From the NCBI RefSeq assembly GCF_024198175.1, contig NZ_JAJVKV010000014.1, forward strand, positions 175,874-239,873: a DNA stretch of 64,000 bases, in the 5' to 3' direction. Below the pieces are notes generated by a model that was given only the letters and a program-made list of their open reading frames with translations, was not told the DNA's origin and searched no databases. The position numbers were made by a program, and so were the translations under genes. Source of the stretch: Pyxidicoccus xibeiensis (GTDB taxonomy: Bacteria > Myxococcota > Myxococcia > Myxococcales > Myxococcaceae). Shown piece by piece: positions 8,169 through 17,110 of this stretch; positions within the stretch are counted from its first letter, which is position 1; the number at the start of each line of letters is the position of its first letter.

Positions 8169-10216
8169 CGCCGCTTGAGCTCCGACTCCAGCTCCTGGCG
8201 GATGCGCTGCAGGGCCTCCATCAGCGGGTCCGCCGCCTCCACCTCCACAAGGGTCCTCATGCCGAGCAGCTTCCCCCGCTCGACGACGGCGGGCATCACC
8301 CGCAGCGGCTCCAGGGTGTCGACGTGCAGGGTGCTCCAGCGGCGCGACCCGCTGGTTTCCACCCGGTCCTCGGGCCGCAGGTAGGGCCGCAGGCGCGATG
8401 CGAGCTCCGCGGGCTCCAGGTCCGCCTCTCCGAACGTGACCAACACGGTGACACGCTTGCTGGTGAGGACCTTGCTGATGCCTCCATGGCGCTGGGCGAT
8501 GAGCCCCAGCCTGGAGCCGATGTGGTCCGCCTCGACCAGGACATCCGGGCCCGCCACGCTGAACGCGCCGCCCAGGCTCCGCGCGAACCGCTCGGCGGAC
8601 TCCAGCTTGTCGAAGGAGATCCACAGGCGCTCCGGGCTCGAGGACGGCGGCTGGAAGGGAAGGTGTTGCTCGAAGCGGTCATCCTCCTTGAGCTGCTTCA
8701 CCATCTCCGCAGCGAGCACCGCGCCATGTTCCCGGGCCAGGTCCCCCAATCGGGCCACCCGCCTCGGCGTCGGCAGTGGATTGATGGTCACACCCGTCTC
8801 TCTGAAGTCGACGAGCCCGAACAGGTGGGGCCCCTGTCGGACGAAGGTCCCGAGCTCCTCGACGGCCAGCGCAGCCTCCACGCGCTCGAGCGACGACTCC
8901 GCCTTCGCCCCGAAGCCCACCGCGAGCATGTGGCCGTCGCGACCATTGATGACCGAGTGAACGACGCGCCCTCCGCGCTTCCACAACAGGTGTCGCAGCG
9001 CGGCGAAGTCGTCCCCCACCGTCATGCCCGTGTGGATCAGCACCGTGCGGCCGATGGCGGTGATGGAGTCCGGCGACGACGCGTCTTCGCCGATCTGGAT
9101 GCCCTCGGCGGTGAGCAGGGCCTCCCAGTGTGCCGAGTAGGCCTGTGCGCGGGCGAAGCCGGGAAGCAGCGCCTCGACGAAGTCCGTGGCCTCCTGGGTC
9201 GTCTCGAAGCGCCCCACCAGGACGCAGTCGCCGCTGTTGTTGCCGGAGAAGCCCCGCCACAGGCGAACGCCGTCGGGCAGCCTGTCACCTCGCGCAATAC
9301 CTGCCCGAGCGCAGCCCTTCAGCGGCGAGGCAGCGGATAGCACCTCCTGCCGCCCAGCCCAGCTCGCGAGCACGTCCTCCGCCGAGGCCACCGGGATTCC
9401 CCCGCCCTGGAAGGAGCACGCCTTCAGCTTCCGGTCCGAGGTGAGGGTGACGAAGTCCAGCCCCGCGCCGCAGTCGCCGCCGAACAGCCGGGGCACCTCC
9501 ACCAGCGCGTCGCCGAAGCACACCGACAGCCGCGTGCGGATGGGGCTCGCGGCAATCACCGCCGTGAGCCGCGCCTCATCCTCCGCGCGGAGCTGGAGGC
9601 GTGCGTCATTCCCCACGTAGCGCAGCACGGCGGCGTCGCGGCAGCCAAGCCCGGCCAGCGTGTCCAGCATGGCAGGCAGCGCATCCAGCCGCTCCGGGGT
9701 GGCGAGGATGTTCACGCCGAAGGTCTGCCCCGACCGGGCCAGGCGCTGGACCGTCTCCTCCCACGCGTTGTCGTCATAGAGCGACACGCGGACCTCGCCG
9801 AGGTACGGCGTCAGCCGCGCCAGCCGCTCGTCGCTCAGCAGCGTGCCATTGGTGGTGATGTGCACGGCGAGCTTCGTCTCCGTCGCGAGCCGGCGGACCA
9901 GCTCATCGAAGCCCCGGAACGCCAGCGGCTCGCCACCGCCGAAGGCCACCTCCAGCGTGCCCGCGCGGGCCAGTCCCGAGAGCACGTCGAACGCCGAGTC
10001 CACCGTCCAGTCACTGCGCGCCTGGAGGTCCCGCGAGCAGAAGCCACAAGCGAGGTTGCACGCGTTGGTGATGCCGAACAGCGCCAACCGAGGCGCCCTG
10101 CGGCGCAGGTGCCGGGTGCCGGGGCCGTCGAAGCGGAGGTTCGTCCCCGTCTTCCGGTGGAACCAGAGCAGGGCGCCATCGAGCGCGTGGGGACGCCAGT
10201 CAGAAGCGGGCAGCAT
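8165..10216 (-). CDS. radical SAM protein with long uncharacterised C-terminal half
   Basis: The 683-residue protein has the radical SAM cluster motif CNLACGFC (Cys53, Cys57, Cys60), AFGGGEPLAF as the SAM-binding GGE motif, and HITTNGTLLS. Further Cys residues around 235-300 (GGDCGAGLDFV, LKACSFQGGG, KGCARAG) resemble a SPASM/twitch auxiliary cluster region. About 370 residues then follow with no motif I recognise; the stretch looks like two alpha/beta modules (RGFSGNNSGDCVLVGRFET and LWISFDKLESAERF). Such proteins often modify peptides or install a cofactor, but no precursor peptide is obvious next to it. Upstream, a hairpin separates it from the aldehyde dehydrogenase transcript. Function is unassigned. 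Confidence 0.85.
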   Translation of the reverse strand: MLPASDWRPHALDGALLWFHRKTGTNLRFDGPGTRHLRRRAPRLALFGITNACNLACGFCSRDLQARSDWTVDSAFDVLSGLARAGTLEVAFGGGEPLAFRGFDELVRRLATETKLAVHITTNGTLLSDERLARLTPYLGEVRVSLYDDNAWEETVQRLARSGQTFGVNILATPERLDALPAMLDTLAGLGCRDAAVLRYVGNDARLQLRAEDEARLTAVIAASPIRTRLSVCFGDALVEVPRLFGGDCGAGLDFVTLTSDRKLKACSFQGGGIPVASAEDVLASWAGRQEVLSAASPLKGCARAGIARGDRLPDGVRLWRGFSGNNSGDCVLVGRFETTQEATDFVEALLPGFARAQAYSAHWEALLTAEGIQIGEDASSPDSITAIGRTVLIHTGMTVGDDFAALRHLLWKRGGRVVHSVINGRDGHMLAVGFGAKAESSLERVEAALAVEELGTFVRQGPHLFGLVDFRETGVTINPLPTPRRVARLGDLAREHGAVLAAEMVKQLKEDDRFEQHLPFQPPSSSPERLWISFDKLESAERFARSLGGAFSVAGPDVLVEADHIGSRLGLIAQRHGGISKVLTSKRVTVLVTFGEADLEPAELASRLRPYLRPEDRVETSGSRRWSTLHVDTLEPLRVMPAVVERGKLLGMRTLVEVEAADPLMEALQRIRQELESELKRR

Positions 10217-10292
10217 GGGAGACCTCGGGACGGTGGCGTCCCTACACGTTCATCGTCCCCTCAGCCTGACACCCGCGGGACACCCTGCTCAA

Positions 10293-10317
10293 GGCGCCGG
10301 CCGGTGAAGCCGGCGCC
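10293..10317 (-). terminator. hairpin downstream of aldehyde dehydrogenase gene
   Basis: A perfect 9-bp stem (GGCGCCGGC / GCCGGCGCC) with a 7-nt loop lies 21 bp past the ALDH stop, on its transcript strand. There is no clear U-tract, so it is a candidate intrinsic or Rho-assisted terminator. Confidence 0.5.
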
Positions 10318-10337
10318 CACGCCGCGTCCGGGCAGGC

Positions 10338-11723
10338 TCAGAAGCGCAGCCGGTAGTGCAGGGCCTTCGGGCGCGTCAGCGAGTCGAAGCCGAGCGCGCT
10401 CAGCGTCACCCCTCGCCCGGAGTCCTTCACGCCGCTCCAAGGCAGCGCCGGGTCCAGCGAGTCGCAGCGGTTCATGTAGACGGTGCCGGCCTCCAACTGG
10501 CGGGCGAGCCGGTCGGCGCGCTCGCGGTCGGACGTCCACACGCTCGCGGTGAGGCCCAGGCGCGAGGCGTTCATCCGGGCCAGCGCCTCCTCATCCGACG
10601 CGACGGGCGCAATCGGCAGCAGCGGCCCGAAGGACTCCTCGGCCATCACCCGCGCGTCCGCGCTCACGTCGCGCAGGAGCGTGGGCTCGAAGAAGCGTCC
10701 CTTCCCGTTCACCTGGACCGCCTTGCCGCCGTGGACGAGCTTCGCCCCCCGGCTGGTGGCGTCCTGGACGAAGGCCTGCAGCTCCGCCGGGTGCCACGGC
10801 TGGGCGATGGGGCCGAGATTCGTCTTGTCGGACTCCGGGTCGCCCATCATGTACGCGCGCACCAGCGGCTCCACGGCGTCCACGAAGCGCTCGTAGAGGG
10901 ACTTGTGTACGTACACGCGCTCCACGGCGCAGCAGCTCTGCCCGGCGTTGTACATGGCGCCGTCGACGATGTTCTCCACCGTCTTGTCGAAGTCGCAGTC
11001 TGGCGCGACGTAGGCCGGGTCATTGCCTCCCAGCTCCAGGCCGATGTGCAGGAAGCGCTCCTTCGCGGCCGCCTGCATCTTGTGCCCGCCCAGCACCGAG
11101 CCGGTGAAGAGCACGTGGTCGATGCGCGCGTCCCCGACGAGCTTCTCCGTGCCCGGGTAGTCCAGGAAGATGGCCTGCACGGTGCCCTCGGGCGCGCCGG
11201 CCTCCGCGAAGGCGCGGGCGAAGTGCTCGCCGCACAGCGGGGTGCGCGGGGAGTGCTTGAGGACGACGGCGTTTCCCGCCAGCACGGCGGGGGCCACGGC
11301 ATTCACCGCGGTGAGCAGCGGGTAGTTCCACGCGGGCAGGTCCAGCACCACGCCCAGCGGCTCCTTCGCGATGCGGCGCTCGAAGTTGTCCTTGGGCGGC
11401 AGGACGATGTCCGCGAGCGACTCGGCGGCGATGGAGGCCATGTGGCGCAGCCGGCCGGCCATGCCGCCCACCTCGCCCCGGGCCTGGGACAGCGGCTTGC
11501 CCATCTGCCGGGTGATGTCGCGGGCAATGGCGTCGGTGTTCTTCTCCATCACCTCGCAGGCGCGGAGCACCAGCTTCACGCGCGCCTCCACGCTCATGGC
11601 GCGCAGGGCCTTCGCGGCGCTCCGGGCGCGCTCCAGCACGGCGTCGAGCTGGGCGGGAGAGGTGGGCTCGACGGACGCTGCGACGTCGCCAGTGAACGGG
11701 TTGTCGACGATGTGTGTGCTCAT
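10338..11723 (-). CDS. aldehyde dehydrogenase family protein
   Basis: An NAD(P)-dependent oxidoreductase of 461 residues, the usual size of short ALDHs such as succinate-semialdehyde dehydrogenases. Visible blocks are LDLPAWNYPL (about 132), the ELGGNDP region carrying the general-base Glu (about 228), NAGQSCCAVERVYV with the catalytic Cys (about 264), and ESFGPLLPIAPV (about 365). It uses the short-family wording 'NPFTGDVAASV' at the N-terminus. The substrate cannot be set by eye. It starts at the ATG at 11723, 187 bp from the divergent serine hydrolase. Confidence 0.92.
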   Translation of the reverse strand: MSTHIVDNPFTGDVAASVEPTSPAQLDAVLERARSAAKALRAMSVEARVKLVLRACEVMEKNTDAIARDITRQMGKPLSQARGEVGGMAGRLRHMASIAAESLADIVLPPKDNFERRIAKEPLGVVLDLPAWNYPLLTAVNAVAPAVLAGNAVVLKHSPRTPLCGEHFARAFAEAGAPEGTVQAIFLDYPGTEKLVGDARIDHVLFTGSVLGGHKMQAAAKERFLHIGLELGGNDPAYVAPDCDFDKTVENIVDGAMYNAGQSCCAVERVYVHKSLYERFVDAVEPLVRAYMMGDPESDKTNLGPIAQPWHPAELQAFVQDATSRGAKLVHGGKAVQVNGKGRFFEPTLLRDVSADARVMAEESFGPLLPIAPVASDEEALARMNASRLGLTASVWTSDRERADRLARQLEAGTVYMNRCDSLDPALPWSGVKDSGRGVTLSALGFDSLTRPKALHYRLRF

Positions 11724-11910
11724 GAGGGGCAGGAAAGCCGACGGACGCGGGCGCCGTCACGGACTGGAGTGGGGGAGCGGCTGAAGAGCGTGGTTTACGA
11801 CAGAGCAGAACAGCCAATTGTTACCGGCCAACCGCCCACGGGGCCGTGCATGATGCGGACTCCGCCGGGCCGCCTGGAGAGCAGCCTGGCTTTCACGAAG
11901 GGAGCGGACG

Positions 11911-13119
11911 ATGAGCACCGGAGGACTGTCCAGGGCGCGGCTCGTCCGCATGCACGACGTGATGGCCCGGCACGTGGAGCGTGGTGAGGTTCCCGGGCTC
12001 GTCATGCTCGTGGGCCGGCGGGGCGAGGCGCATGTCGACGTGATTGGCGAGAAGGCCTTCGGTGGCGAGCCGATGCGGCGGGACACGCTCTTTCGCATCA
12101 CCTCGATGACCAAGCCCATCACCGCCGTGGCGACGATGATTCTCGTCGAGGAGTGCAGGCTGTGGCTGGACGCGCCGGTGGAGCGGTGGCTGCCCGAGCT
12201 GGCCGACCGCCGGGTGCTGAAGCGGATCGATGGGTCGCTCGAGGACACCGTGCCGGCGCAGCGGCCCATCACCGTGAGGGACTTGCTGACGTTCCGCCTG
12301 GGCTTCGGCGCGGTGATGGCGCCGCCGGACCGGTACCCCATCCAGCGGGCCGTGCGAGAGCTCCAGCTCTCCCTGGGGCCGCCGAAGCCGGCGTCACCGC
12401 ACTCACCGGACGAGTGGCTCCGCCGGTTCGCGACGCTGCCGCTGATGTACCAGCCGGGGGAGCGGTGGCTGTACAACACCGGCTCGCACCTGCTGGGCGT
12501 GCTGATTGAGCGCGTGTCCGGCCAGCCGCTGGAGACGTTCCTCCGCGAGCGCATCTTCGAGCCGCTCGGCATGAAGGACACCGGCTTCAGCGTGCCGCCG
12601 GAGAAGCAGGAGCGGCTGGCGACCTGCTACGCGGACGGCGGGGAGTCGGGGGCGCTCGTCATCAGTGATGGTGTCGGCGACAGCCAGTGGAGCCAGCCGC
12701 CCGCCTTCCCGGATGGCGCCGCGGGCCTGGTGTCCACGGTGGACGACTACCTGGCCTTCGGCCAGATGATGCTGAACCAGGGACAGCACGGGCGCGAGCG
12801 CATCCTGTCGAGGCCCTCGGTCGAGCTGATGACGACCGACCACCTCACGCTCGAGCAGAAGGCCGTCTCCGGCTTCTTCCCCGGCTTCTTCGACAACACC
12901 GGCTGGGGCTTCGGCGTCTCCGTCGTCACCCGGCGGGATGATGTCTCGCTGGTGCCTGGACGGTTCGGTTGGGATGGCGGCTATGGCACGTCGTGGGCGT
13001 CGGACCCCCAGGAGGACCTGGTCGGAATCCTGCTGACCCAGCGGGTGATGGACTCTCCCGAGCCTCCGGGGCCTTTCCGTGACTTCTGGACGCTGGCCTA
13101 CCAGGCCATCGACGACTGA
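11911..13119 (+). CDS. serine hydrolase, class C beta-lactamase/esterase family (copy 1, intact)
   Basis: The 402-residue protein has the SxxK nucleophile motif SMTK at 65-68 and the YxN motif YNTG at 188-191. The C-terminal WGFGVSVV and GWDGGYGTSW take the place of the HxG/KTG region. There is no signal peptide, so it is probably a cytosolic esterase-like member (EstB type) rather than a periplasmic beta-lactamase. An AAGGGAG site precedes the ATG. Its TGA overlaps the next gene's ATG (TGATG at 13117-13121), so the two are probably translationally coupled. From the third base of codon 240 (12630) onward the gene is duplicated at 36165. Confidence 0.88.
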   Translation: MSTGGLSRARLVRMHDVMARHVERGEVPGLVMLVGRRGEAHVDVIGEKAFGGEPMRRDTLFRITSMTKPITAVATMILVEECRLWLDAPVERWLPELADRRVLKRIDGSLEDTVPAQRPITVRDLLTFRLGFGAVMAPPDRYPIQRAVRELQLSLGPPKPASPHSPDEWLRRFATLPLMYQPGERWLYNTGSHLLGVLIERVSGQPLETFLRERIFEPLGMKDTGFSVPPEKQERLATCYADGGESGALVISDGVGDSQWSQPPAFPDGAAGLVSTVDDYLAFGQMMLNQGQHGRERILSRPSVELMTTDHLTLEQKAVSGFFPGFFDNTGWGFGVSVVTRRDDVSLVPGRFGWDGGYGTSWASDPQEDLVGILLTQRVMDSPEPPGPFRDFWTLAYQAIDD

Positions 13120-14060
13120 TGGCTCGCCGCTTCCATGACGAGCCGCTCGTCGTCGTGCTCCGCCACCTGAAGGAAGCGCTCGGCGCGGGCACGGCGTGCA
13201 TCGAAGTCCCCGACCCGGACCTGGGGCGCGGCTGTTATCCGGGGGAGCGCGTGGGGCCGCTCGGCGGGCTCGTGCACCGGCCGCTGCGAAGCTGGTGCGA
13301 CCTGGCGGAGGGGCTCGGCTGCCGGCTGCTCACCCCGCGCGCGGTGGACGACACGCACATCTCACTCACCTTCGAGCGGCTGGGCGCCGAGGCCTCGTGG
13401 CACGCGGGCGGAGCGTCCTCCGCGGAGGTGGAATCGCCCACGCGGGAGGAGCGCTACGGCGCGGGCTCGGAGTTCGCGCGGGTGCGCAAGCTGGAGGACG
13501 CGGGCTTCCTGCTGCCGTGGCTGGAGGCGCTCGGGCGCATCAGGCTGGACGCCGGCGCGCGGGTGCTGGACCTGGGCGTCAACCGGGGTGACGAGCTGGC
13601 CGCCTTCGCCTGGCTGGAGGGGATGCCGGACGTCACCTTCGTCGGCGTGGACCACGGCGCGAGCGCGCTCGCGGAAGCACGGGCGCGCTTCCCCGACGCG
13701 CGGCATGAGTTCGTGCTCGCGGACCTGAATGCGCTGCCGGCGGGACTGGGGCGCTTCAGCCTGGTGCTGTCGGTGGGGACGCTGCAGAGCCCCGGGGTGG
13801 ATGACCACGCACTGTTGCGACGGCTGGTGCAGGAGCACGTGGAGCCCCGGGCCGCGTTCGTCCTCGGCTTCCCCAACTCGCGCTTCCGGGATGGGGAGGT
13901 GGTCTACGGCGCGCGCGTGCGCAACCTGCGCGAGCCGGACCTGTCCCTGCTGGTGAAGGACCTGTCTTTCTACCGGCGCTATCTGCACCAGCATGGCTTC
14001 CGCACGTTCCTCGGCGGCAAGTACGACCTGCTGCTCACGGCGGTGCGTGGCGGGGACTGA
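13119..14060 (+). CDS. SAM-dependent methyltransferase-like protein (copy 1)
   Basis: The 313-residue protein has a Rossmann-type SAM site at ARVLDLGVNRGDE (about 147-159), an acidic strand-2 end at FVGVDHG, and FVLADLNALP then LVLSVGTLQS, in the usual class I methyltransferase order. The first 115 residues form a separate N-terminal region with IEVPDPDLGRG and a conserved LTPRAVDDTHISLTF. The substrate is unknown. It is coupled to the serine hydrolase by the TGATG overlap, which suggests joint function. Copy 2 differs by only three residues in my alignment (S106A, R142K, D292N region). Confidence 0.75.
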   Translation: MARRFHDEPLVVVLRHLKEALGAGTACIEVPDPDLGRGCYPGERVGPLGGLVHRPLRSWCDLAEGLGCRLLTPRAVDDTHISLTFERLGAEASWHAGGASSAEVESPTREERYGAGSEFARVRKLEDAGFLLPWLEALGRIRLDAGARVLDLGVNRGDELAAFAWLEGMPDVTFVGVDHGASALAEARARFPDARHEFVLADLNALPAGLGRFSLVLSVGTLQSPGVDDHALLRRLVQEHVEPRAAFVLGFPNSRFRDGEVVYGARVRNLREPDLSLLVKDLSFYRRYLHQHGFRTFLGGKYDLLLTAVRGGD

Positions 14061-14093
14061 GGCCCGGGCCTCGCTCCTGGACGCGCCCCTGAG

Positions 14094-15530
14094 TCATGGA
14101 GCGTCGTCGCGATTCGCGGGCCCTGAGGTGGAAGGGCGTGGCAGTGCCAGAACGGGCACGTAGCACTCGCCCTTGTATGCAAGGCCGTCCGCGCCTTCGC
14201 AGTCCTTCAGCTCTACAGACAACTTCACCCAGCAGCCGCCGTTGATTGCGACCATTTCCTTCCCGGGACATCGTCCGTTACCAGCGGGCCTCCGCTGACC
14301 CGGGAAGGGCTTCGGCGGCAACTCAGCCCGGATGGCCGGCCCCATGGAGGGGGCTCGCTCGGGCGCGACTGGGGCCGTCAGCGCGGTGTCTCCGGCGGCG
14401 ATCGTGCCGCCATCCTTCGCCTCTTCCCCTTCCGCGACGTGCGGCTGCTCGGGCAGCTCGAAGGACCGCGTGCTCCACAGCACTCCCACGCCCAGGGACA
14501 GGGAGGCACCGAGGCTGGCCGCCACAAGCCCGGGCCACCTCGCCGCACGAGGGGGGCTCCGCACCGTGACGCGCTGAACTGGAGGAAACAGGCCCGCGGG
14601 CTTCGCCTCTTCGCCGGTGAAGAGAGGCACATCCGCTTCTGGCCCCGCCTTCCGTGCGGCCCGCTCCAGTGCTTCGGCCACCTCCTCTGCACGGCCCCGC
14701 GCCTCTGGTTGCAGCGAGAGCATCCGGGACACCAGGGCGCTCAGTTGCGGAGTGCAGCGGGCGTTGCTCGTGCTGGCAGTCCAGAGCGCCAGCTTCTCCG
14801 GGTGCCACAGCCAGGCGTCCTCGCCCCGTGGATGCGGCGAGGGCGGGTACTTGCCGGTGACGAGCCGGTAGGCGGTGATACCCAGGGCGAAGACGTCATC
14901 GGCGGGGCCGGGCGCATACGGGACGGGGGGAGGCTTGCCGGGGCCCAGCACGAAGCCCCAGGCCTCGGGAGCGCGGTAGGCGGAAGTCCCAGGAGGCCAC
15001 GAGTCCCACGTCAGGGTGGAAGCGCCCAGGAAGTGTCCGGAGCCGAAGTCCATGAGGAAGGGCTGGCCGTCCGCACTTCGCACGCGGATGTTCTCGCCCT
15101 TCACGTCCCGGTGGATGCCGCCTGCGGCATGCGTGGCCTCCAACGCCCGCGCCAGCCGGGCGAGGAGGTGGAGCACCTGCCGTGACGATGGGCGCTGCGC
15201 CACGGCCCAGTCATAGAGGGCTGCGCCCTCTATCCACTCCATGACGAGCCATGCGTAGGACGCGCCCTCGCGGGGCTGCCACTGGCCGTGGTCGAGGAGG
15301 CGCGGAACCGCGGGATGGTGGATGCGGGAGAGCAGCTCGGCCTCACGGACGAAGCGCGCATCGCCGGGGTGCAGGGCCAGCTTGAGGGCCACGACGCCCT
15401 GAGTCCCGTCCACGCTCTCGGCTCGGTAGACGACGCCGAAGGTGCCCCGGCCGCACGGCTCCAGCAAGCGCCACCGGCCGACGAGAGTCCCCGAGGGCAG
15501 GCTTGCCGGATTGAGGGAGTTGGACTCCAT
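14094..15530 (-). CDS. Hanks-type Ser/Thr protein kinase, membrane-anchored (copy 1)
   Basis: The 478-residue kinase has the glycine loop GRGTFGVVY (28-36), the ATP-anchoring Lys50, the catalytic loop HRDVKGENI (140-148), DFG at 161-163 and APEAWG at about 188. One transmembrane segment lies at about 332-353. A periplasmic or extracellular tail of about 120 residues follows, with four Cys (421, 433, 444, 456) around NGGCW and KDCEG, probably a small disulfide-linked sensor. Kinase plus single TM plus tail is the usual layout of myxobacterial receptor-like kinases. It is convergent with the methyltransferase gene. Confidence 0.93.
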   Translation of the reverse strand: MESNSLNPASLPSGTLVGRWRLLEPCGRGTFGVVYRAESVDGTQGVVALKLALHPGDARFVREAELLSRIHHPAVPRLLDHGQWQPREGASYAWLVMEWIEGAALYDWAVAQRPSSRQVLHLLARLARALEATHAAGGIHRDVKGENIRVRSADGQPFLMDFGSGHFLGASTLTWDSWPPGTSAYRAPEAWGFVLGPGKPPPVPYAPGPADDVFALGITAYRLVTGKYPPSPHPRGEDAWLWHPEKLALWTASTSNARCTPQLSALVSRMLSLQPEARGRAEEVAEALERAARKAGPEADVPLFTGEEAKPAGLFPPVQRVTVRSPPRAARWPGLVAASLGASLSLGVGVLWSTRSFELPEQPHVAEGEEAKDGGTIAAGDTALTAPVAPERAPSMGPAIRAELPPKPFPGQRRPAGNGRCPGKEMVAINGGCWVKLSVELKDCEGADGLAYKGECYVPVLALPRPSTSGPANRDDAP

Positions 15531-15707
15531 GAAGTGCCTCGCAGGCGGTCCATTCCGCGTACCGTCAGGCTACTCACAGGGTCTCCGATTCCCAAAGCAA
15601 TCCGCCAGGTGGACCGTGGCATTTCGTTCCCCTGAGTCCTGCGGGGGCTCCCTCCCACTCGACGCGAGCGCCTGGGCGAACTCGTCCAGATCCGTAGCGG
15701 ACGCCTC

Positions 15708-16349
15708 TCACGATTTCTGGCCTCGGCTCGTCCGCTGCTTCGCACCAGGGGCTGCTCGGCGGGGTGGGGCTCCGGTGGACACGTCTACGAGCGGACCCGT
15801 TTCGCGTGTGAGGGCGAGCAACAGGTCTCGTTCCTCGGTGAGCTCGCGCGTGCCGAGTTGTCGTTGGAAGAGCGAGGCCATCGTCGCGCCGTCACACGCT
15901 CGAGTGATGAGCACGACACGTTGGGCGTCGAGGCCATCTTGCGCAAGGCGCTGGCTCCAGCGCTCGCCCTCTTCGTGGATTCGGCGCACCACCTCCGGGA
16001 CCGTGCCGAGGATGCCCACGAGGGTGGCGCGCTCGTGAGCGAGCTTGCTGTCGGAGAGGTCCTCGAAAATCGAGCGTATCCACGCGCGCGCAAAGCGGCC
16101 GGGAGCGGTATCCGCCGGGTCCAGCGCTCTTGCCACCGCAGCGTCGAACTCCTCCACCAGGTGCTCGACGAGGCCTAGCAGGAGCGCCTCGCGAGAGGGG
16201 AAGTGGTGCAGCAGTCCCCCCTTGGAGACGTCTGCCTCGCGCGCGACGAGGTCCAAGCTCACACCGGCGCCGTGCTCGGCGATGACGCGCGCGGCGGTGC
16301 TCAAGAGGGTGCGCCGGGTACGGGCCGCATCGCGTTGTGGTCCAGGCAT
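15708..16349 (-). CDS. TetR-family transcriptional repressor
   Basis: The 213-residue protein starts with a TetR helix-turn-helix (TRRTLLSTAARVIAEHGAG then VAREADVSKGGLLHHFPSREALL, residues about 10-52) followed by an all-helical ligand domain. The start at 16349 is set by a GGAGGAGG site just upstream. It is divergent from the SMR efflux gene, with a palindrome between them. This is the standard arrangement for a TetR regulator that represses both itself and an exporter of cationic drugs. The last 30 residues are basic and disordered. Confidence 0.9.
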   Translation of the reverse strand: MPGPQRDAARTRRTLLSTAARVIAEHGAGVSLDLVAREADVSKGGLLHHFPSREALLLGLVEHLVEEFDAAVARALDPADTAPGRFARAWIRSIFEDLSDSKLAHERATLVGILGTVPEVVRRIHEEGERWSQRLAQDGLDAQRVVLITRACDGATMASLFQRQLGTRELTEERDLLLALTRETGPLVDVSTGAPPRRAAPGAKQRTSRGQKS

Positions 16350-16423
16350 GCGCTCTTGCCTCCTCCGTGAGCCGCCTACCGTCCAGCCGGTTGATAGTCC
16401 ATCGTGACGGATATTGCCAACGA

Positions 16424-16437
16424 ACCGTCTGGACGGT
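16424..16437. promoter_or_regulatory. palindromic operator between tetR and SMR gene
   Basis: ACCGTC-TG-GACGGT is a perfect 14-bp palindrome. A second imperfect match (TACCGTCCAGCCGGT) lies about 45 bp nearer the tetR start, at 16377-16391. Both lie in the 180-bp divergent intergenic region, which suggests two TetR-binding sites. Confidence 0.65.
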
Positions 16438-16529
16438 ACGTTAACCGGCATGGAGCTTCGCGGTGTCCGTGAAGTGCTGCGCAAAGACGGGGATGGGGCA
16501 CACGCCCTCCGAACCCAAGGAGCGCGAAA

Positions 16530-16847
16530 ATGAGTTGGTTCTATCTCGCCCTGGCGGGGCTGCTCGAGATTGGCTGGCCGTTCGGCCTGAAGGTGGCGCA
16601 GCAGCCCGGAACCCGATGGAGCGGGGTCGCCATCGCCGTCGCGTTCATGGGCTGCAGCGGCTTCATGCTCTGGCTCGCGCAGCGCTCCATCCCCATCGGG
16701 ACGGCGTACGCCGTTTGGACTGGCATCGGTGCCGCCGGAACGTTCCTGGTCGGGGTGCTGTACTTCGGAGACCCTACGTCCTTCGCCCGGTATCTCGGCG
16801 TCGCGTTGATTGTCGCGGGGGTCGCGACGCTCAAGCTGGCGCACTAG
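16530..16847 (+). CDS. sugE: SMR-family efflux protein, SugE/Gdx type
   Basis: The 105-residue protein has four membrane helices. The essential Glu13 lies in GLLEIGWPFGLK, and AYAVWTGIGAAGTFLVG is the helix-3 signature of the SMR family. The WP/LK wording around Glu13 and GIGAAGTF fit the guanidinium/quaternary-ammonium (Gdx/SugE) branch better than EmrE. Members work as antiparallel dimers exchanging the cation for protons. No second SMR partner gene lies next to it, so a homodimer is expected. It is probably controlled by the divergent TetR regulator. Confidence 0.92.
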   Translation: MSWFYLALAGLLEIGWPFGLKVAQQPGTRWSGVAIAVAFMGCSGFMLWLAQRSIPIGTAYAVWTGIGAAGTFLVGVLYFGDPTSFARYLGVALIVAGVATLKLAH

Positions 16848-16869
16848 GTCCGTTCTTGCAGGTGGAACC

Positions 16870-16984
16870 TGCCGTCGAGCATCCTCCGGTGGTCGCGCGT
16901 CGGGCGGCCGACCGGCGGCCTCTGCGGTGACGGCAAGGGAGCAGGCCGCTCCCACTCGGCAACGGTCAGGTCCTTGCGCCCCAT
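16870..16984 (-). pseudogene. IS5-family transposase N-terminal remnant
   Basis: About 38 codons from the ATG at 16984 read MGRKDLTVAEWERP, then PPVGRPTRDHRRMLDG. This is the start of the DUF4096-type N-terminus of IS5-group transposases, and it then breaks into unrelated sequence. It is a short fossil fragment beginning only a few bp after the SMR gene. Confidence 0.75.
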
Positions 16985-17110
16985 GCGCCGAGAACAACCG
17001 GGCCGCCTCGACCTATTTGCAAACAGGACCTGGGCCTCCGCATCCCGTTGCAGCCGGGGGACACGGCCTGTCGGCGTGGGGCCCGGGGCCAGGGCCAGCG
17101 GGGGGACGTT

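Larger units (their letters stand above)
12630..15655. repeat. 3,026-bp segmental duplication, copy 1
   Basis: This block (3' third of the serine hydrolase, whole methyltransferase, whole kinase, short flank) matches 36165-39190 with a constant offset of 23,535 bp and no net insertion or deletion. Homology begins inside codon 240 of the hydrolase and ends at GGGGGCTCCCTCC. This copy is inferred to be the parent because its hydrolase gene is intact. Confidence 0.95.

Noticed and set aside
15708..16997. 429-residue TetR protein with a long N-terminal extension
   Set aside because: The first 216 codons have no similarity to the family and span the operator and the SMR gene. A GGAGGAGG site marks the ATG at 16349.
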